DNA of 64,000 nt. Origin: Desulfoplanes formicivorans (GTDB taxonomy: Bacteria; Desulfobacterota; Desulfovibrionia; Desulfovibrionales; Desulfomicrobiaceae). A model generated the notes under the pieces. It worked only from the letters and a program-made list of their open reading frames with translations. It was not told the origin of the DNA and searched no databases. Every line of letters begins with the position of its first letter. The first letter of the stretch is position 1. Of the stretch, positions 54,856 to 64,000 are shown piece by piece. The stretch spans positions 186,001 through 250,000 of the forward strand of contig NZ_BDFE01000008.1 in NCBI RefSeq assembly GCF_001748225.1, in the 5' to 3' direction. The translations under genes were made by a program, and so were the position numbers.

Positions 54856-55638
54856 ATGGATCGTGTTCCAGGTGTTGCAGATCAAGGATTTACCCTGCTT
54901 GAGATCCTTATCGCCCTGACCATGACTGCCACGGTCATGAGCGTGCTGTTCGGGGTCTATGCCTCCTGCCTGGACGTGGCCAGGGACCTGGAATCGTCTT
55001 CCAGGGCGGATCGGATGATGCGCATGGTTGTTTCCCGGATAACCAATGATCTCAGATCTTATGCCCCCATGGTTGCCGCGGATCTTAGTGCCTTTCGTGG
55101 CGGGGATGTCTATCTTGAAGACAATGCGACTCAGGAGACCAACAGGACCAGTGACAAGGGAACCGAAGTCGAGGTGCCTCTGTTTTGGGGGAACGAGATG
55201 GATACCCCTCCGCAGGATGAGGAAGGGATCGTGGTCATGGCTTTCCCCTCCCGGGCCTCGTTGGGGTTTGCAGATAATGACGAAGTGCAACGGATCAATC
55301 TGGTCTCCTATGTGCTCGTGCCCGAGAACGAAAATGATGAGAACGGCAGGTATGTTCTGCTTCGTCGGGAGCTTCCCTTTGCCGGTTTGTATCCGGAACA
55401 GAAGATTGAGATGATTGAGCTGGCCGACGGCCTTGTGTGGACCGACAGGGCAGGGCCGATCTATCTGGATGAAACAGGGGAGCGGTTTACGACATGGGAC
55501 GGTACAGCACGCAAAAGGGCCAGAAAACCTGTTGTCCCCAGACTGATCAGCTGGACCTTGCGTGTGGACCGGGACGGTCAGCAGGTTGTCTACCCCATGA
55601 CTGTCCATCCCCAGGTTCTCGCGGCGGGCGGATCATGA
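54856..55638 (+). CDS. gspJ: Minor pseudopilin GspJ
   Basis: 260 residues, long for the family (usually near 200). Leader MDRVPGVADQG before FTLLEILIALTMTATVMSVL. It would cap the pseudopilus tip with GspI and GspK. Coupled to gspK by an ATGA overlap. Confidence 0.85.
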   Translation: MDRVPGVADQGFTLLEILIALTMTATVMSVLFGVYASCLDVARDLESSSRADRMMRMVVSRITNDLRSYAPMVAADLSAFRGGDVYLEDNATQETNRTSDKGTEVEVPLFWGNEMDTPPQDEEGIVVMAFPSRASLGFADNDEVQRINLVSYVLVPENENDENGRYVLLRRELPFAGLYPEQKIEMIELADGLVWTDRAGPIYLDETGERFTTWDGTARKRARKPVVPRLISWTLRVDRDGQQVVYPMTVHPQVLAAGGS

Positions 55639-56714
55639 ATCATAAATTTTTTCCTGCCCAACAGGGCTCTGTGCTTTTTCTGACCCTGATCGTTCTTTCC
55701 GTGCTGACTGTTGTGGTCATCCATGGAATGCGCACCATGCAGGTGACCACGGCCGGGGCAACCATGTTTCGCAACGGGATTCAGGCCGAGCGGCTGGCCC
55801 TGTCCGGGATACGTCTGGCCCAGGTTCTTTTGTATCAGGACATGGTGGCGGACAGGGACAATGATCAGGCCGTGGATACCCTTCTCGAAGATTGGGCCAG
55901 GTTCCCTGATACCCAGAATTTCGTGATCCCTGAAATCACAATCGGGGAGATCGAGCTTGAGATCGTTGACGAGCAGGGCAAGTTTCCGATCAATCGTCTC
56001 GTTGATGTTCAAGGGGACGAAGATGATGTTGCCAGAACCCTGGTGACCCTGGTCTCGACCATGCTTCGGGCAACTGACCTTGGTCAGGAGGAAGCCAGAA
56101 ACCTTGCCAGCTATGTGGTCTGGGGACTCAAGGACTGGATGGACAGGGATGGGCAAATGTCTCTCCCCGCGGAGCTTCAGGACGGACAACGGGTTGATGT
56201 GGAAGAGCTCGAAGAATGCCGCAATGCCCCTCTCAGTGATGTGACCGAGATCCGATTGGTGCTCGAACTATTGGGGATTGCCGTCGATCTGGTCGATTTC
56301 TTGTATAATGGTGACAGGAACACAACACCCGGACTTAAGGATCTGGTTTCGGTCGTGCATACGGACGGGGTGAACATCAACACCGCCCATCCCCTGATCC
56401 TCCAGGCCCTTGCCCGGGATGTGGAAGAAGATGTGGTCCTGCCTTTGGCCATGGCCATGGACGTGTACCGGCGGGATGCCTGGAACAGGGATCAGCTGAC
56501 CCGTTCTGACTGGTACAGGGCATTGGCGACAGAAGGATCCGCTTTTGTCACCTTTCCCGACACCGTGACCACAAGCGCCTGGTTTGCGGTTCGAGCCACG
56601 GGTACGGTTGGTGCGATATCCCGAACCGGCTGGGCGATTCTGCACCGGAACGAACAACCCGCCCTGTCACAATTCATCCCCAAGAGTGTAAGCGTGGCAC
56701 AGGTACAGTTTTGA
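55635..56714 (+). CDS. gspK: Pseudopilus tip protein GspK
   Basis: 359 residues. It starts MNHKFFPAQQGSVLFLTLIVL and, as usual for GspK, lacks Glu5. A large globular domain follows with DEQGKFPINRLVD, LKDWMDRDGQMSLPAELQDG and a helix-hairpin-helix-like VHTDGVNINTAHPLILQAL. It completes the tip complex. Confidence 0.88.
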   Translation: MNHKFFPAQQGSVLFLTLIVLSVLTVVVIHGMRTMQVTTAGATMFRNGIQAERLALSGIRLAQVLLYQDMVADRDNDQAVDTLLEDWARFPDTQNFVIPEITIGEIELEIVDEQGKFPINRLVDVQGDEDDVARTLVTLVSTMLRATDLGQEEARNLASYVVWGLKDWMDRDGQMSLPAELQDGQRVDVEELEECRNAPLSDVTEIRLVLELLGIAVDLVDFLYNGDRNTTPGLKDLVSVVHTDGVNINTAHPLILQALARDVEEDVVLPLAMAMDVYRRDAWNRDQLTRSDWYRALATEGSAFVTFPDTVTTSAWFAVRATGTVGAISRTGWAILHRNEQPALSQFIPKSVSVAQVQF

Positions 56715-56845
56715 AGCGGGGTCCCGAATCCGAGGCGGTTGGCGTTTCCTCCCGGCCATCGAATGCGGTGGCGTGACCGAGGTCGTCCGTTTCAGTGAGT
56801 CCCCAACCATTGTTTTGCAATCACCACCAAGAGGGCGCCAATCAT

Positions 56846-58411
56846 ATGGCTGAAACAATTCTCGGTATTGATGCGGGTTCTTCCCTGATCAAGATGGTTC
56901 GCATCGAGCGGTCCATGCAGGGTTCCGTGATCACGGGCACCGCGATCCTGCAACGGGATCCTGATGTTGACCCGGCAGGAGATGCCCAAGCCGGTGCACA
57001 CGGTTCAGGGCAGGCTGATGCCCATGATCGTTTGGCCCGGGTCATCGCACAGGCCGTGGCAGACAAGGACCTTGCAAGCGACAGGATTATTCTGGGGCTG
57101 TCGTCCCGTCAGGTCTTTGTCCGTCACCTTACTTTTCCTTTCACCAGTTTCTCCAAGATTTCCCAGGTTCTTGATTTCGAATTGGAAGGCATGCTTCCCT
57201 TACCCATTGGAGATCTGGTTTCCGTGTTCACCAAACAGGGAAAGACCCGGTCCGGAGAGCAGAGGGTCCTGACAGGTTCCATGAGCCGGGAGGAACTGCA
57301 TTCCCTTATCCGGGCCTTCAGAAAGGAACAACTGCATATCGAGGTGATCGATCTTGCCTGGCACGGCATGTTGGCACTTCTTGATCAGGAGTACGGCCCG
57401 GTCCCCGATCCCCTTGTTGTGGTTGATGCCGGATGGTCCGGGACCGAGGTGTTTCTGGTCAGTCAGGGGCAGATCATGGAACACCGTTTCGTGGCCACGG
57501 GAATCTCCTCGTTTTCCAGCGGGCACCAGCAGACAGATGCCGCAATCATTGAGCTTGCCGAGGGAGATCTTGCCACGTGGTCAGCCAGGATTGGTTCCCT
57601 GATAGATCTCTGCATGATCGGCTGGGCAAACACGGCCGGGACCTTGGCCGATACCCGGCCCGAGCAGATCGTTTTGTGTGGCGGGGGGTGTCTGGTGCAG
57701 GGACTTGGATCGTCCCTGGAATGTGCCGTGCAAATTCCCGCGCAAACCATGGGTGAACTCAGAAAGGATTTTTTTCAGAATATCACGGAACATCAGGCAC
57801 AAGCGTCGCTTTTGCACCATGCAAGCGGTCTGGCCTTGAGGGCCAGGAAACAGGACGCCGGCTTCAATTTTCGCATCAAGGAATTCGCCCCCCTGACAAC
57901 CTTCAGGGATCGGCGCCAGCGATTGGTGCATCTGGGTGTGTGTGCGGTGTTGCTCCTTGGGGTGTACCTGTTCACCCTGGCAAGAGCGGTGCACCACCAG
58001 AACCAGCAACTGGACATGCTTGAAGGGCAGATTCGTACCCGGATTTCGGAAATTCTACCCGATGTTCGCAAGGGCATGCTGCCTTCCCAGTATGTCAGTA
58101 TTCTCAAAGACAGACTGGCTGTTTTTGATGCCGAGAATCTTGATAATGAAGGCCCAGGGGGATCGGCCATCGAGATCCTGCAGGCGATCAGTACGCTGGT
58201 GAATTCGTCCTTCAAGGTCAATCTGGACATGCTTACCCTTGATGGTGCCAAGGTCAGGATTTCAGGCTCGGCCGATGGATTTGCCACCGTGGAAGCCATG
58301 AAACAGCGGCTGCAGTCTTCCCCGTTTTTTGCCCAGGTCGTCATCAAGGGCGCCAAAAGTGTGGCCAGGGATGGAACGGTCCAGTTCACCCTGGAGCTGG
58401 ACAGGGAATGA
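56846..58411 (+). CDS. gspL: GspL-type inner-membrane protein (PilM-like plus PilN-like)
   Basis: 521 residues. The N-terminal actin-like domain (AETILGIDAGSSLIKMVRIE, VVDAGWSGTEVFLV, IVLCGGGCLVQGLG) resembles PilM/GspL cytoplasmic domains that dock GspE. One helix (LGVCAVLLLGVYLFTLARAV, about 370-390) leads into a periplasmic ferredoxin-like PilN/GspL domain. It combines the roles of PilM and PilN in one chain, which is the GspL arrangement. ATG at 56846 follows AGAGGG. Confidence 0.85.
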   Translation: MAETILGIDAGSSLIKMVRIERSMQGSVITGTAILQRDPDVDPAGDAQAGAHGSGQADAHDRLARVIAQAVADKDLASDRIILGLSSRQVFVRHLTFPFTSFSKISQVLDFELEGMLPLPIGDLVSVFTKQGKTRSGEQRVLTGSMSREELHSLIRAFRKEQLHIEVIDLAWHGMLALLDQEYGPVPDPLVVVDAGWSGTEVFLVSQGQIMEHRFVATGISSFSSGHQQTDAAIIELAEGDLATWSARIGSLIDLCMIGWANTAGTLADTRPEQIVLCGGGCLVQGLGSSLECAVQIPAQTMGELRKDFFQNITEHQAQASLLHHASGLALRARKQDAGFNFRIKEFAPLTTFRDRRQRLVHLGVCAVLLLGVYLFTLARAVHHQNQQLDMLEGQIRTRISEILPDVRKGMLPSQYVSILKDRLAVFDAENLDNEGPGGSAIEILQAISTLVNSSFKVNLDMLTLDGAKVRISGSADGFATVEAMKQRLQSSPFFAQVVIKGAKSVARDGTVQFTLELDRE

Positions 58412-58460
58412 AATAGGGGGCCGCATTCAGTTTTTACACGTATGTTTTGCGAGGCGATTC

Positions 58461-58985
58461 ATGTTCGAAAATCTGAATCCGAAAACCAGGAAGATATTGC
58501 TGTTCATTGTCCTGATTGCTGTGGGGGGAATGGCCGTTTCCCAGTGGGGAATCGTGCCGTTGAGGGAGAAAAGAGATGGTCTTGAGGTCAAGATCCGACG
58601 ATCCCGGCAATATCTCCGGGAAATCATGACCTTGGGGGATCAATATGCCCGGCAGAATACGGCTCTGGAACGGATGGGCAAGGCAGCGCTCAAGCGTCCG
58701 GCTGAGTTTACCCTGTTTTCGTTTGTGGAATCACTGGCCGCCAGGGACGGGCTTCGCAAGCACATTGTGTTCATGCGTCCAGCCCAGAAGAGGATTTCCC
58801 CGGAACGCACCGAGGAATTGGTGGAAATGCGCCTTACAGGGGTGAATCTGGAGATTTTGGTGCCCTATCTCTTTCACATAGAAACGGCTTCCGAACAGGT
58901 TCGGGTGAAACGGTTGACCATCAGGTCCAGACAGCGGGATCAGAAACTTCTGGACGTTGACCTGGTCCTCTCGGCGTTGTCGTGA
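58461..58985 (+). CDS. gspM: GspM-like/PilO-like inner-membrane protein
   Basis: 174 residues. One membrane helix near the N terminus (ILLFIVLIAVGGMAVSQWGI), a coiled-coil stalk and a ferredoxin-like end (VEMRLTGVNLEILVPYLFHI), the pattern of GspM. It partners GspL. GAGG precedes the ATG. Last gene of the T2SS cluster; no gspN or prepilin peptidase gene follows. Confidence 0.8.
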   Translation: MFENLNPKTRKILLFIVLIAVGGMAVSQWGIVPLREKRDGLEVKIRRSRQYLREIMTLGDQYARQNTALERMGKAALKRPAEFTLFSFVESLAARDGLRKHIVFMRPAQKRISPERTEELVEMRLTGVNLEILVPYLFHIETASEQVRVKRLTIRSRQRDQKLLDVDLVLSALS

Positions 58986-59100
58986 AGGAGGCTGCCGTTT
59001 CCGGGAAGGTGGCGTGGAAGGTGATCGTGTCAGGGGATATTACGGACCTTGGCAGCCGGGGAGGATGGGCAAAGGGACGTAAACGTTGACCGCCACAGGT

Positions 59101-59583
59101 CTACCCCTCATAGCCCGTGTCCACCGGCAATTGTGTTCCTGAAGCCGCTTCCTTGGCCAGTTCGTCGCACCGTTCGTTTTCCGGATGTCCGTTGTGGCCC
59201 TTGACCCAGTGGAAATGGACCTCGTGTCGGTTGATCAGGGGGACCAGCCGGGTCCACAGGTCCTGATTCTTGACCGGTTTTTTGGCCGATGTCTTCCAGC
59301 CGTTTCGCATCCACCCTTTGATCCAGTTTTTATTGATGGCATCGCACAGGTATTTGGAATCCGTGTACAGATCCACGCTTGCCGTCCGGTTCAGGGCCTC
59401 CAGGGCCTTGATGGCCGCAAGGATTTCCATGCGATTGTTGGTGGTTCGGGCAAACCCTCCGGAAAGTTCTTTGATTTTACCCTTGTGCTCAAGAATCGTT
59501 CCCCATCCTCCGGGCCCGGGATTGCCCAATGCCGAACCGTCCGTATAGGCGTTCACATGGGGACGTTCAGTTGGTGTGTTCAT
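59101..59583 (-). CDS. rnhA: Ribonuclease HI
   Basis: 160 residues. The acidic active-site residues appear in [16 protein letters not shown] (Asp), [13 protein letters not shown] (Glu) and [10 protein letters not shown] (Asp), with [12 protein letters not shown] as last. The [11 protein letters not shown] block is typical. It removes RNA from RNA-DNA hybrids. The ATG at 59583 overlaps the upstream gene by 17 bases; a TTG at 59613 would add 10 residues. Confidence 0.95.
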   Translation of the reverse strand: MNTPTERPHVNAYTDGSALGNPGPGGWGTILEHKGKIKELSGGFARTTNNRMEILAAIKALEALNRTASVDLYTDSKYLCDAINKNWIKGWMRNGWKTSAKKPVKNQDLWTRLVPLINRHEVHFHWVKGHNGHPENERCDELAKEAASGTQLPVDTGYEG

Positions 59584-60085
59584 GGTCGTCCAGTTTTTCG
59601 AGTTGTTCTCCAATAAGGGCCAAAGCCGATCCCAACCCCTGATGCCATTGTCCGTCCTGCCAATAGGGGGTGAAGTGTTCTCGGTTCAGATAGTCCTCGA
59701 ACCGGGTTCCCAAAGCCGATCGCATCAGGGGGGGGAAGATGACCGTGACTTCCTGTCTGTCCGGACAGATACCGATGAACATTGTTTTGGCATTAAGGGC
59801 AGGGACCACCACGTGTTCCCTGGTAATCTTGAGCTTGAGATTCATGCCGTAGCGTGATTTGAGCATCCTGGAGAAAGACTGGATGGCCCGTTTCTGATCT
59901 GTGGTCAGGGTTTTGGTCTGGTCCCAGACGGACTGTTTGGTCATGATCTGGTCCAGGGAATGTTCGTAATAATGCCAGTAGAGCACGCTCACGAGGATAA
60001 AGACGGCCACAACGCCCATTAACCGCAATATGCGGGTCAACGGGGTTTCGCCGGCCCGGCCCCGGGAGATTTTGGAGAGGAACAC
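59567..60085 (-). CDS. Unknown membrane-anchored protein, possibly TPM-like
   Basis: 172 residues. One N-terminal membrane helix ([19 protein letters not shown]), then a soluble domain with [20 protein letters not shown] and [20 protein letters not shown]. The last part faintly recalls TPM domains (YgcG family), but the match is weak and I do not assign a function. It starts 12 bases after the phosphohexomutase stop and overlaps rnhA, so all three form one operon. Confidence 0.7.
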   Translation of the reverse strand: MFLSKISRGRAGETPLTRILRLMGVVAVFILVSVLYWHYYEHSLDQIMTKQSVWDQTKTLTTDQKRAIQSFSRMLKSRYGMNLKLKITREHVVVPALNAKTMFIGICPDRQEVTVIFPPLMRSALGTRFEDYLNREHFTPYWQDGQWHQGLGSALALIGEQLEKLDDHEHTN

Positions 60086-60097
60086 GTCAGACAGCTC

Positions 60098-61471
60098 CTA
60101 TGGGTTGGAAAGTTCCTTGATCCATGTCTGCAAGGGAGTTTCGATAATTTTCCTGATTTCGGCCAAACGTTGTTGGGATTCGGCTTCAAAGCGCAGGACC
60201 AGTACCGGCTGGGTGTTGGAGGCGCGGAGCAGTGCCCAACCGTCCTTGAATGTCAGGCGCACTCCGTCCACATCGTTCATGTCGAATCCCTGCCTGAAAT
60301 ACGTCTGGGCCTTGCGGATAACCTCGAATTTGATTCCTTCGGGGCATTCCATTCTGATTTCCGGAGTGTTGTAGGTGACAGGCCAGTCCGCGAGCAAGGT
60401 GCTCAAGGCGGATTGTTCCTTGTTGCCCAGGATTTCGACCAGCCGTTGGGCTGCATACAGGGCATCATCGAATCCGTAAAACCGATCGGCAAAAAACATG
60501 TGTCCGCTCATCTCGCCGGCCAGAAGGGCCCCGGTCTCCCGCATTTTTGCCTTGATCAGGGAATGGCCGGTTTTCCACATCAGGGGTTTTCCCCCGTGCT
60601 TGGCAATGTCTTCAAACAGGAGGTGGGAACATTTGACCTCGCCGATAACGGTGGCTCCTGGATGGTTGTGCAGCATGTCCCGGGCATATATGGCCAGCAG
60701 CTTGTCCCCATAGACAATTTCACCCTTTTCATCGATCACGCCGATACGGTCACCGTCGCCGTCCAGCCCGATGCCCAGTGCAGCCCCGTGTTCAAGAACG
60801 GCTTTACGGAGATCGCGGACATTTTCCGGCACGGTGGGGTCGGGGTGATGGTTGGGAAAGGATCCGTCGGGTTCACAGTACAGGGGGATGACCGTGGCCC
60901 CGATGCGTTCCAGCAGCTGGGCGCAAACAAGGCCTGCGCTTCCGTTGCCTCCGTCCACAACAACCTTGATGGGCCGGTTCAGGGTTGTCTGGGAAGCAAG
61001 CTCATCAAGATAGGCGGGTTCGATATCCATCTCTGTGGCCATGCCGTCTCCCTGGATGAAATCTCCTTGAGCCATGATGGAGTAGATGGCCTGGATGTCA
61101 TGGGTATGTACGGTGCTTTTGCCTTCCCAGACCTTGAATCCGTTGAATTCCTTCGGGTTATGGCTGGCGGTGATCATTACCCCGGCATGAAAACCCAGTT
61201 TCTTGACCGCATAATAGAAAAGGGGCGTGGCAACCATGTTGATAAAGGTTACATGGATGCCGGTATCCAGGAGCCCCTGGACCATGCGGGCCTGGTAGCG
61301 CGAGGAAGAGTGCCGGCAGTCATGGCCGACAACAGCGCGTTGGTGTCCCTTGTTGCGGAAAAAGGTTCCGCAGGCGCGGCCCAGGGTTTCGACCCATTCT
61401 TCGTCAAAATCCTTGTCCACGATGCCCCGGATGTCATAAGCTCTGAAAATTGATTGATTGATCGGTTTCAT
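60098..61471 (-). CDS. Phosphomannomutase/phosphoglucomutase
   Basis: 457 residues. It starts MKPINQSIFRAYDIRGIVDK. Phospho-Ser loop MITASHNPKEF, metal loop GLDGDGDRIGV, sugar loop LAGEMSGHMFF and C-terminal phosphate loop LLRASNTQPVLVLRFEAES are all intact. Family members (AlgC-type) convert mannose-6-P or glucose-6-P to the 1-phosphates for lipopolysaccharide or exopolysaccharide. ATG at 61471 has AGGA upstream. Confidence 0.93.
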   Translation of the reverse strand: MKPINQSIFRAYDIRGIVDKDFDEEWVETLGRACGTFFRNKGHQRAVVGHDCRHSSSRYQARMVQGLLDTGIHVTFINMVATPLFYYAVKKLGFHAGVMITASHNPKEFNGFKVWEGKSTVHTHDIQAIYSIMAQGDFIQGDGMATEMDIEPAYLDELASQTTLNRPIKVVVDGGNGSAGLVCAQLLERIGATVIPLYCEPDGSFPNHHPDPTVPENVRDLRKAVLEHGAALGIGLDGDGDRIGVIDEKGEIVYGDKLLAIYARDMLHNHPGATVIGEVKCSHLLFEDIAKHGGKPLMWKTGHSLIKAKMRETGALLAGEMSGHMFFADRFYGFDDALYAAQRLVEILGNKEQSALSTLLADWPVTYNTPEIRMECPEGIKFEVIRKAQTYFRQGFDMNDVDGVRLTFKDGWALLRASNTQPVLVLRFEAESQQRLAEIRKIIETPLQTWIKELSNP

Positions 61472-61865
61472 TAGGGTATCCTGTTGGTACTGTTTGGCTG
61501 ATTGTTTCTCTTGACGGATCCTTGGCGTCCACGTTTCCCGGCACGCTGCGTGTTGGCAACAAGCATGAATTGTGCCCGACTGTCGCAATGGCCTTTGTGC
61601 GAAGCGCGTGTCTGGTTACTGACAGAAACAGGTCGATCGACATTTTGGACAAATAAACATCCCTCAAGTAAAAGTCAAAAAAAGACGAAGAAGCTGAAGG
61701 GGTTGTCAGTAGGCGATTTGATGTCTATCTGTCGGGGTTCCTGTCGCAGGATTCGCTTTGGTACATCTTGGAGAGTACGGCACGGGAAGTGGTTGCCGTG
61801 CTGTTGCGAGGCTTGCCGTACGGTATAACCACCATCAGGGCACACACTTTTATGTGGAGATATCT
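61472..61865. other. Intergenic region between phosphohexomutase and hflK
   Basis: 394 bases; divergent promoters are expected. The frames here show no family-like content. I saw no clear sigma-70 or sigma-54 match; one TTGGCAAC lacks the second element. Confidence 0.4.
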
Positions 61866-62969
61866 ATGAGTTGGGATTGGGAGAAATTGCAGGAGCAGAA
61901 GCAGAGGAACCAGCCTGGAAGGACGCCGGATCTGGGAAATCTGGAAGACAAGATCAAACAGATCTGGCAGATGAAGTTTCCCGGGATGAAATTTGTCGTT
62001 GCCATTGTGGTCCTTCTTTGGCTGGCCAGTGGCATTTACATTGTCGAGCCGGACGAAGTCGGGGTGGTCCAGCGTTTCGGGGCCTATGCCAGGACAACTC
62101 CGCCCGGGCCCCATTATCATCTGCCCGTGCCTTTGGAGTCCGTTCAGACCCCCAAGGTCACTCAGGTCCGGCGTATCGAGATAGGATTTCGTTCCGGAGG
62201 CGGGCAGCGGGGCTATGTAGCGGGCCAGAATCGATCCTTTCCTGAAGAGGCTCTCATGCTCACCGGCGATGAGAATATCGTCAATGTGCAATTCATTGTT
62301 CAGTATCAGATCAAGAATGCCCAGGATTATCTGTTTAATATCAGCCAGCCCCAGAAAACCGTCAAGGATGCTGCCGAGGCGGCCATGCGCAAGGTTATTG
62401 GGCACAACAAAATCGACAATGCTCTGACAACCGGCAAATTTGCCATCCAAAATGATACCAAGCAACTTTTGCAGACCATCCTTGATCATTACACCAGTGG
62501 GATCAATATCGTGGCGGTTCAGCTCCAGGATGTTCATCCGCCCAAGGAGGTCAGTGACGCCTTCAAGGATGTGGCCAGTGCCAAGGAAGACAAGAGCCGG
62601 TTCATCAACGAGGCCGAGGCCTATCGTAATGACCTCATTCCCAAAACCCGAGGTGAAGTTGCCAGTATTGTGAACCAGGCCGAGGCGTATAAGCAAACCG
62701 TGATCAACAAGGCCGAGGGTGATAGTTCCCGGTTTTTGGCTGTGTTGCGTGAGTACAAAAAGGCCAAGGATATTACCAAGAAACGATTGTATCTGGAAAC
62801 CATGGAATCCATTTTGTCCCAGCCCAGTGTCCAGAAGGTCATTCTTTCCAGTGAGGCCCTGGGCAAGGCGGTTCCCTATCTTCCTCTGGATCGGCTTGGA
62901 GAGCCGGCCCCAACGGGCAGGATGCAGGGGGCCAGCAATGCCGCAACCGGGAACAAGGGAGGTAACTAG
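61866..62969 (+). CDS. hflK: FtsH-modulator HflK (SPFH protein)
   Basis: 367 residues. Short cytoplasmic N terminus, one membrane helix (FVVAIVVLLWLASGIYIV), then the SPFH domain beginning EPDEVGVVQRFGAY. A long coiled coil follows (AKEDKSRFINEAEAYRNDLIP). With HflC it forms the periplasmic cage around FtsH. GGAG precedes the ATG at 61866. Next gene is hflC, 3 bases after the stop. Confidence 0.95.
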   Translation: MSWDWEKLQEQKQRNQPGRTPDLGNLEDKIKQIWQMKFPGMKFVVAIVVLLWLASGIYIVEPDEVGVVQRFGAYARTTPPGPHYHLPVPLESVQTPKVTQVRRIEIGFRSGGGQRGYVAGQNRSFPEEALMLTGDENIVNVQFIVQYQIKNAQDYLFNISQPQKTVKDAAEAAMRKVIGHNKIDNALTTGKFAIQNDTKQLLQTILDHYTSGINIVAVQLQDVHPPKEVSDAFKDVASAKEDKSRFINEAEAYRNDLIPKTRGEVASIVNQAEAYKQTVINKAEGDSSRFLAVLREYKKAKDITKKRLYLETMESILSQPSVQKVILSSEALGKAVPYLPLDRLGEPAPTGRMQGASNAATGNKGGN

Positions 62970-62972
62970 GCC

Positions 62973-63839
62973 ATGACTGAGAAGAAAATACCCACCATTA
63001 TCATCATTGTTGTCGTGGCCCTGGCCCTTGGTCTGTTTCAGTCCGTATACACCGTGGACCAGACCCAGCGGGCCATTGTCCTGCAACTTGGAAAGCCCGT
63101 TGGAGACAGCAAAGGACCCGGGTTGCATTTCAAGATTCCCTTTGTCCAGAACGTGATTTTTTTCGATAACCGCATTCTGGAATACGATGCCCCACCAGCC
63201 GAAATCCTGACCAAGGACAAGAAAAATCTGGTGGTGGACAATTACTCCAGATGGCGTATCAGCGACCCCTTGCTGTTCTATCGGACCGTGCACAATATCG
63301 AGGGCGGTCGTTCCCGACTTGATGATATCATCTACGCCGAACTCAGGGTCTCTTTGGGCCGGTTTACCCTGACGGAAATCGTCTCCAGTGACCGGGCCGA
63401 GATCATGAGCCAGGTCACCGAAAAGGCCAATTCGCTGCTCAAGGATTACGGTATTCTGGTCCTGGATGTGCGTATCAAACGGACCGATCTTCCCCCTGAA
63501 AACCAGAAGGCCATTTATGGCCGTATGCGGGCTGAGCGTGAACGGCAGGCCAAGCAGTACCGTTCCGAGGGTCGTGAACTCGGGGTGAAGATCAGTACGG
63601 GCGCTGACAGGGAACGGGCCATCATGCTTGCCAAGGCACGCAAGCAGGCCGAGGTGCTCAAGGGTGAGGGGGACGCCATGGCCACGGAAATCTATGCCAA
63701 ATCCCTGGGTCAGGATCCGGAATTCTACAGGTTCGTCAAGAGTCTTGAGGCGTATAAGCAGGGCCTCTCCAGGAACACGCGGCTGATCATGACCCCGGAG
63801 AATGATTTCCTCAAGTTTCTTGAAGGGTACGAGAAATAG
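62973..63839 (+). CDS. hflC: FtsH-modulator HflC (SPFH protein)
   Basis: 288 residues. Membrane helix (IIIIVVVALALGLFQSVYTV), SPFH domain with VDQTQRAIVLQLGKP, and the HflC-specific DVRIKRTDLPPENQ followed by RMRAERERQAKQYRSEG. Partner of HflK in regulating FtsH proteolysis. A strong terminator follows. Confidence 0.95.
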   Translation: MTEKKIPTIIIIVVVALALGLFQSVYTVDQTQRAIVLQLGKPVGDSKGPGLHFKIPFVQNVIFFDNRILEYDAPPAEILTKDKKNLVVDNYSRWRISDPLLFYRTVHNIEGGRSRLDDIIYAELRVSLGRFTLTEIVSSDRAEIMSQVTEKANSLLKDYGILVLDVRIKRTDLPPENQKAIYGRMRAERERQAKQYRSEGRELGVKISTGADRERAIMLAKARKQAEVLKGEGDAMATEIYAKSLGQDPEFYRFVKSLEAYKQGLSRNTRLIMTPENDFLKFLEGYEK

Positions 63840-63904
63840 AAGGACCAAGAAGATAAAGAGCCGGTTGAGCCGGCTTGGCACGGGACCATGAATGTGAACC
63901 CATG

Positions 63905-63945
63905 AAAAAGCCCCCTGGAAGCAAATCGCTTCCAGGGGGCTTTTT
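63905..63945. terminator. Bidirectional terminator after hflKC
   Basis: AAAAAGCCCCCTGGAAGC and its complement: 18-bp perfect stem with a 5-base loop and T-runs on both strands. It separates hflC from a convergent gene entering from the right edge. Confidence 0.93.
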
Positions 63946-63966
63946 ATCTTGTTGAGATGATGCCGT

Positions 63967-64000
63967 TTATTGCAGGCTCTGAGCTGCCTTTTCCACATTC
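63967..64000 (-). CDS. C-terminal end of an unidentified gene
   Basis: On the minus strand the last 10 codons read NVEKAAQSLQ followed by TAA. The bidirectional terminator 22 bases beyond the stop supports a real gene end here. Too little is visible to name it. Confidence 0.5.
   Translation of the reverse strand, partial: NVEKAAQSLQ

Noticed and set aside
61725-63998. 757-residue open frame antisense to hflK and hflC
   Set aside because: Long only because the opposite genes rarely create stops in that frame; it runs through the terminator and both genes.

Overview
The window looks like a chromosomal segment of a moderately G+C-rich Gram-negative anaerobe, most probably a sulfate-reducing bacterium of the Desulfovibrionales (Desulfobacterota). 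I infer this from gene content, not from any search: a tungsten-type aldehyde:ferredoxin oxidoreductase, an NDP-forming acetyl-CoA synthetase-like protein beside a phosphotransacetylase-N/DRTGG protein, a haem-c sensor kinase with a sigma-54 regulator, a complete-looking type II secretion cluster and HrcA/CIRCE-controlled groESL. No insertion sequence, prophage, integrase, rRNA or CRISPR array was seen.

Layout. 1-6.5 kb: PHP phosphoesterase (partial), infA, a YkgJ-type Cys-cluster protein, then a protein-quality operon cbpA-like / MerR-like CbpM / clpB. 6.5-15.4 kb: a divergent module with a sigma-54 response regulator and a haem-binding (DUF3365) histidine kinase on the minus strand. Facing them is a YeiH-family transporter operon: transporter, 55-aa membrane protein, universal stress protein, two membrane proteins of unknown function, and a pseudokinase with a probable USP-like tail. 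A near-perfect 20-bp palindrome and a textbook -24/-12 promoter lie between the arms. This is the most system-like novelty here. 15.4-23 kb: ZIP transporter, chemoreceptor, tRNA-Glu and tRNA-Lys, a FakA-FakB-like fusion and serS. 23.2-25.5 kb: CIRCE-groES-groEL. 25.6-31.3 kb: nitronate monooxygenase/FabK-like enzyme, cheV, and aor-moaD-thiF. 31.4-34.1 kb: AIM24 protein, ferric-reductase-like flavocytochrome and a small cytochrome c. 34.2-37.9 kb: an AT-rich control region and the betaine/proline importer proVWX. 37.9-39.6 kb: flaG and a flagellin with a sigma-54 promoter. 39.7-43.7 kb: rnc, acetyl-CoA synthetase-like and Pta-N/DRTGG genes. 43.7-44.2 kb: a decayed MscS gene. 44.7-59 kb: the T2SS cluster (TPR lipoprotein, gspC-D-E-F, a GspA-GspB fusion, gspG-H-I-J-K-L-M), apparently led by a sigma-54 promoter. 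59-64 kb: rnhA, an unknown anchored protein, a phosphohexomutase, hflK-hflC, and the end of one more gene.

How it fits together. Three sigma-54 promoter candidates (YeiH operon, flagellin, T2SS) match the -24/-12 spacing exactly, and one NtrC-type activator is encoded next to its likely target. Stress and proteostasis genes are clustered (clpB, groESL, hflKC, USP). Energy genes (AOR, acyl-CoA synthetase/Pta, flavocytochrome) fit aldehyde and acetate turnover in an anaerobe. Rho-independent terminators cleanly separate most units. All functional assignments rest on reading motifs by eye; no database search was run.
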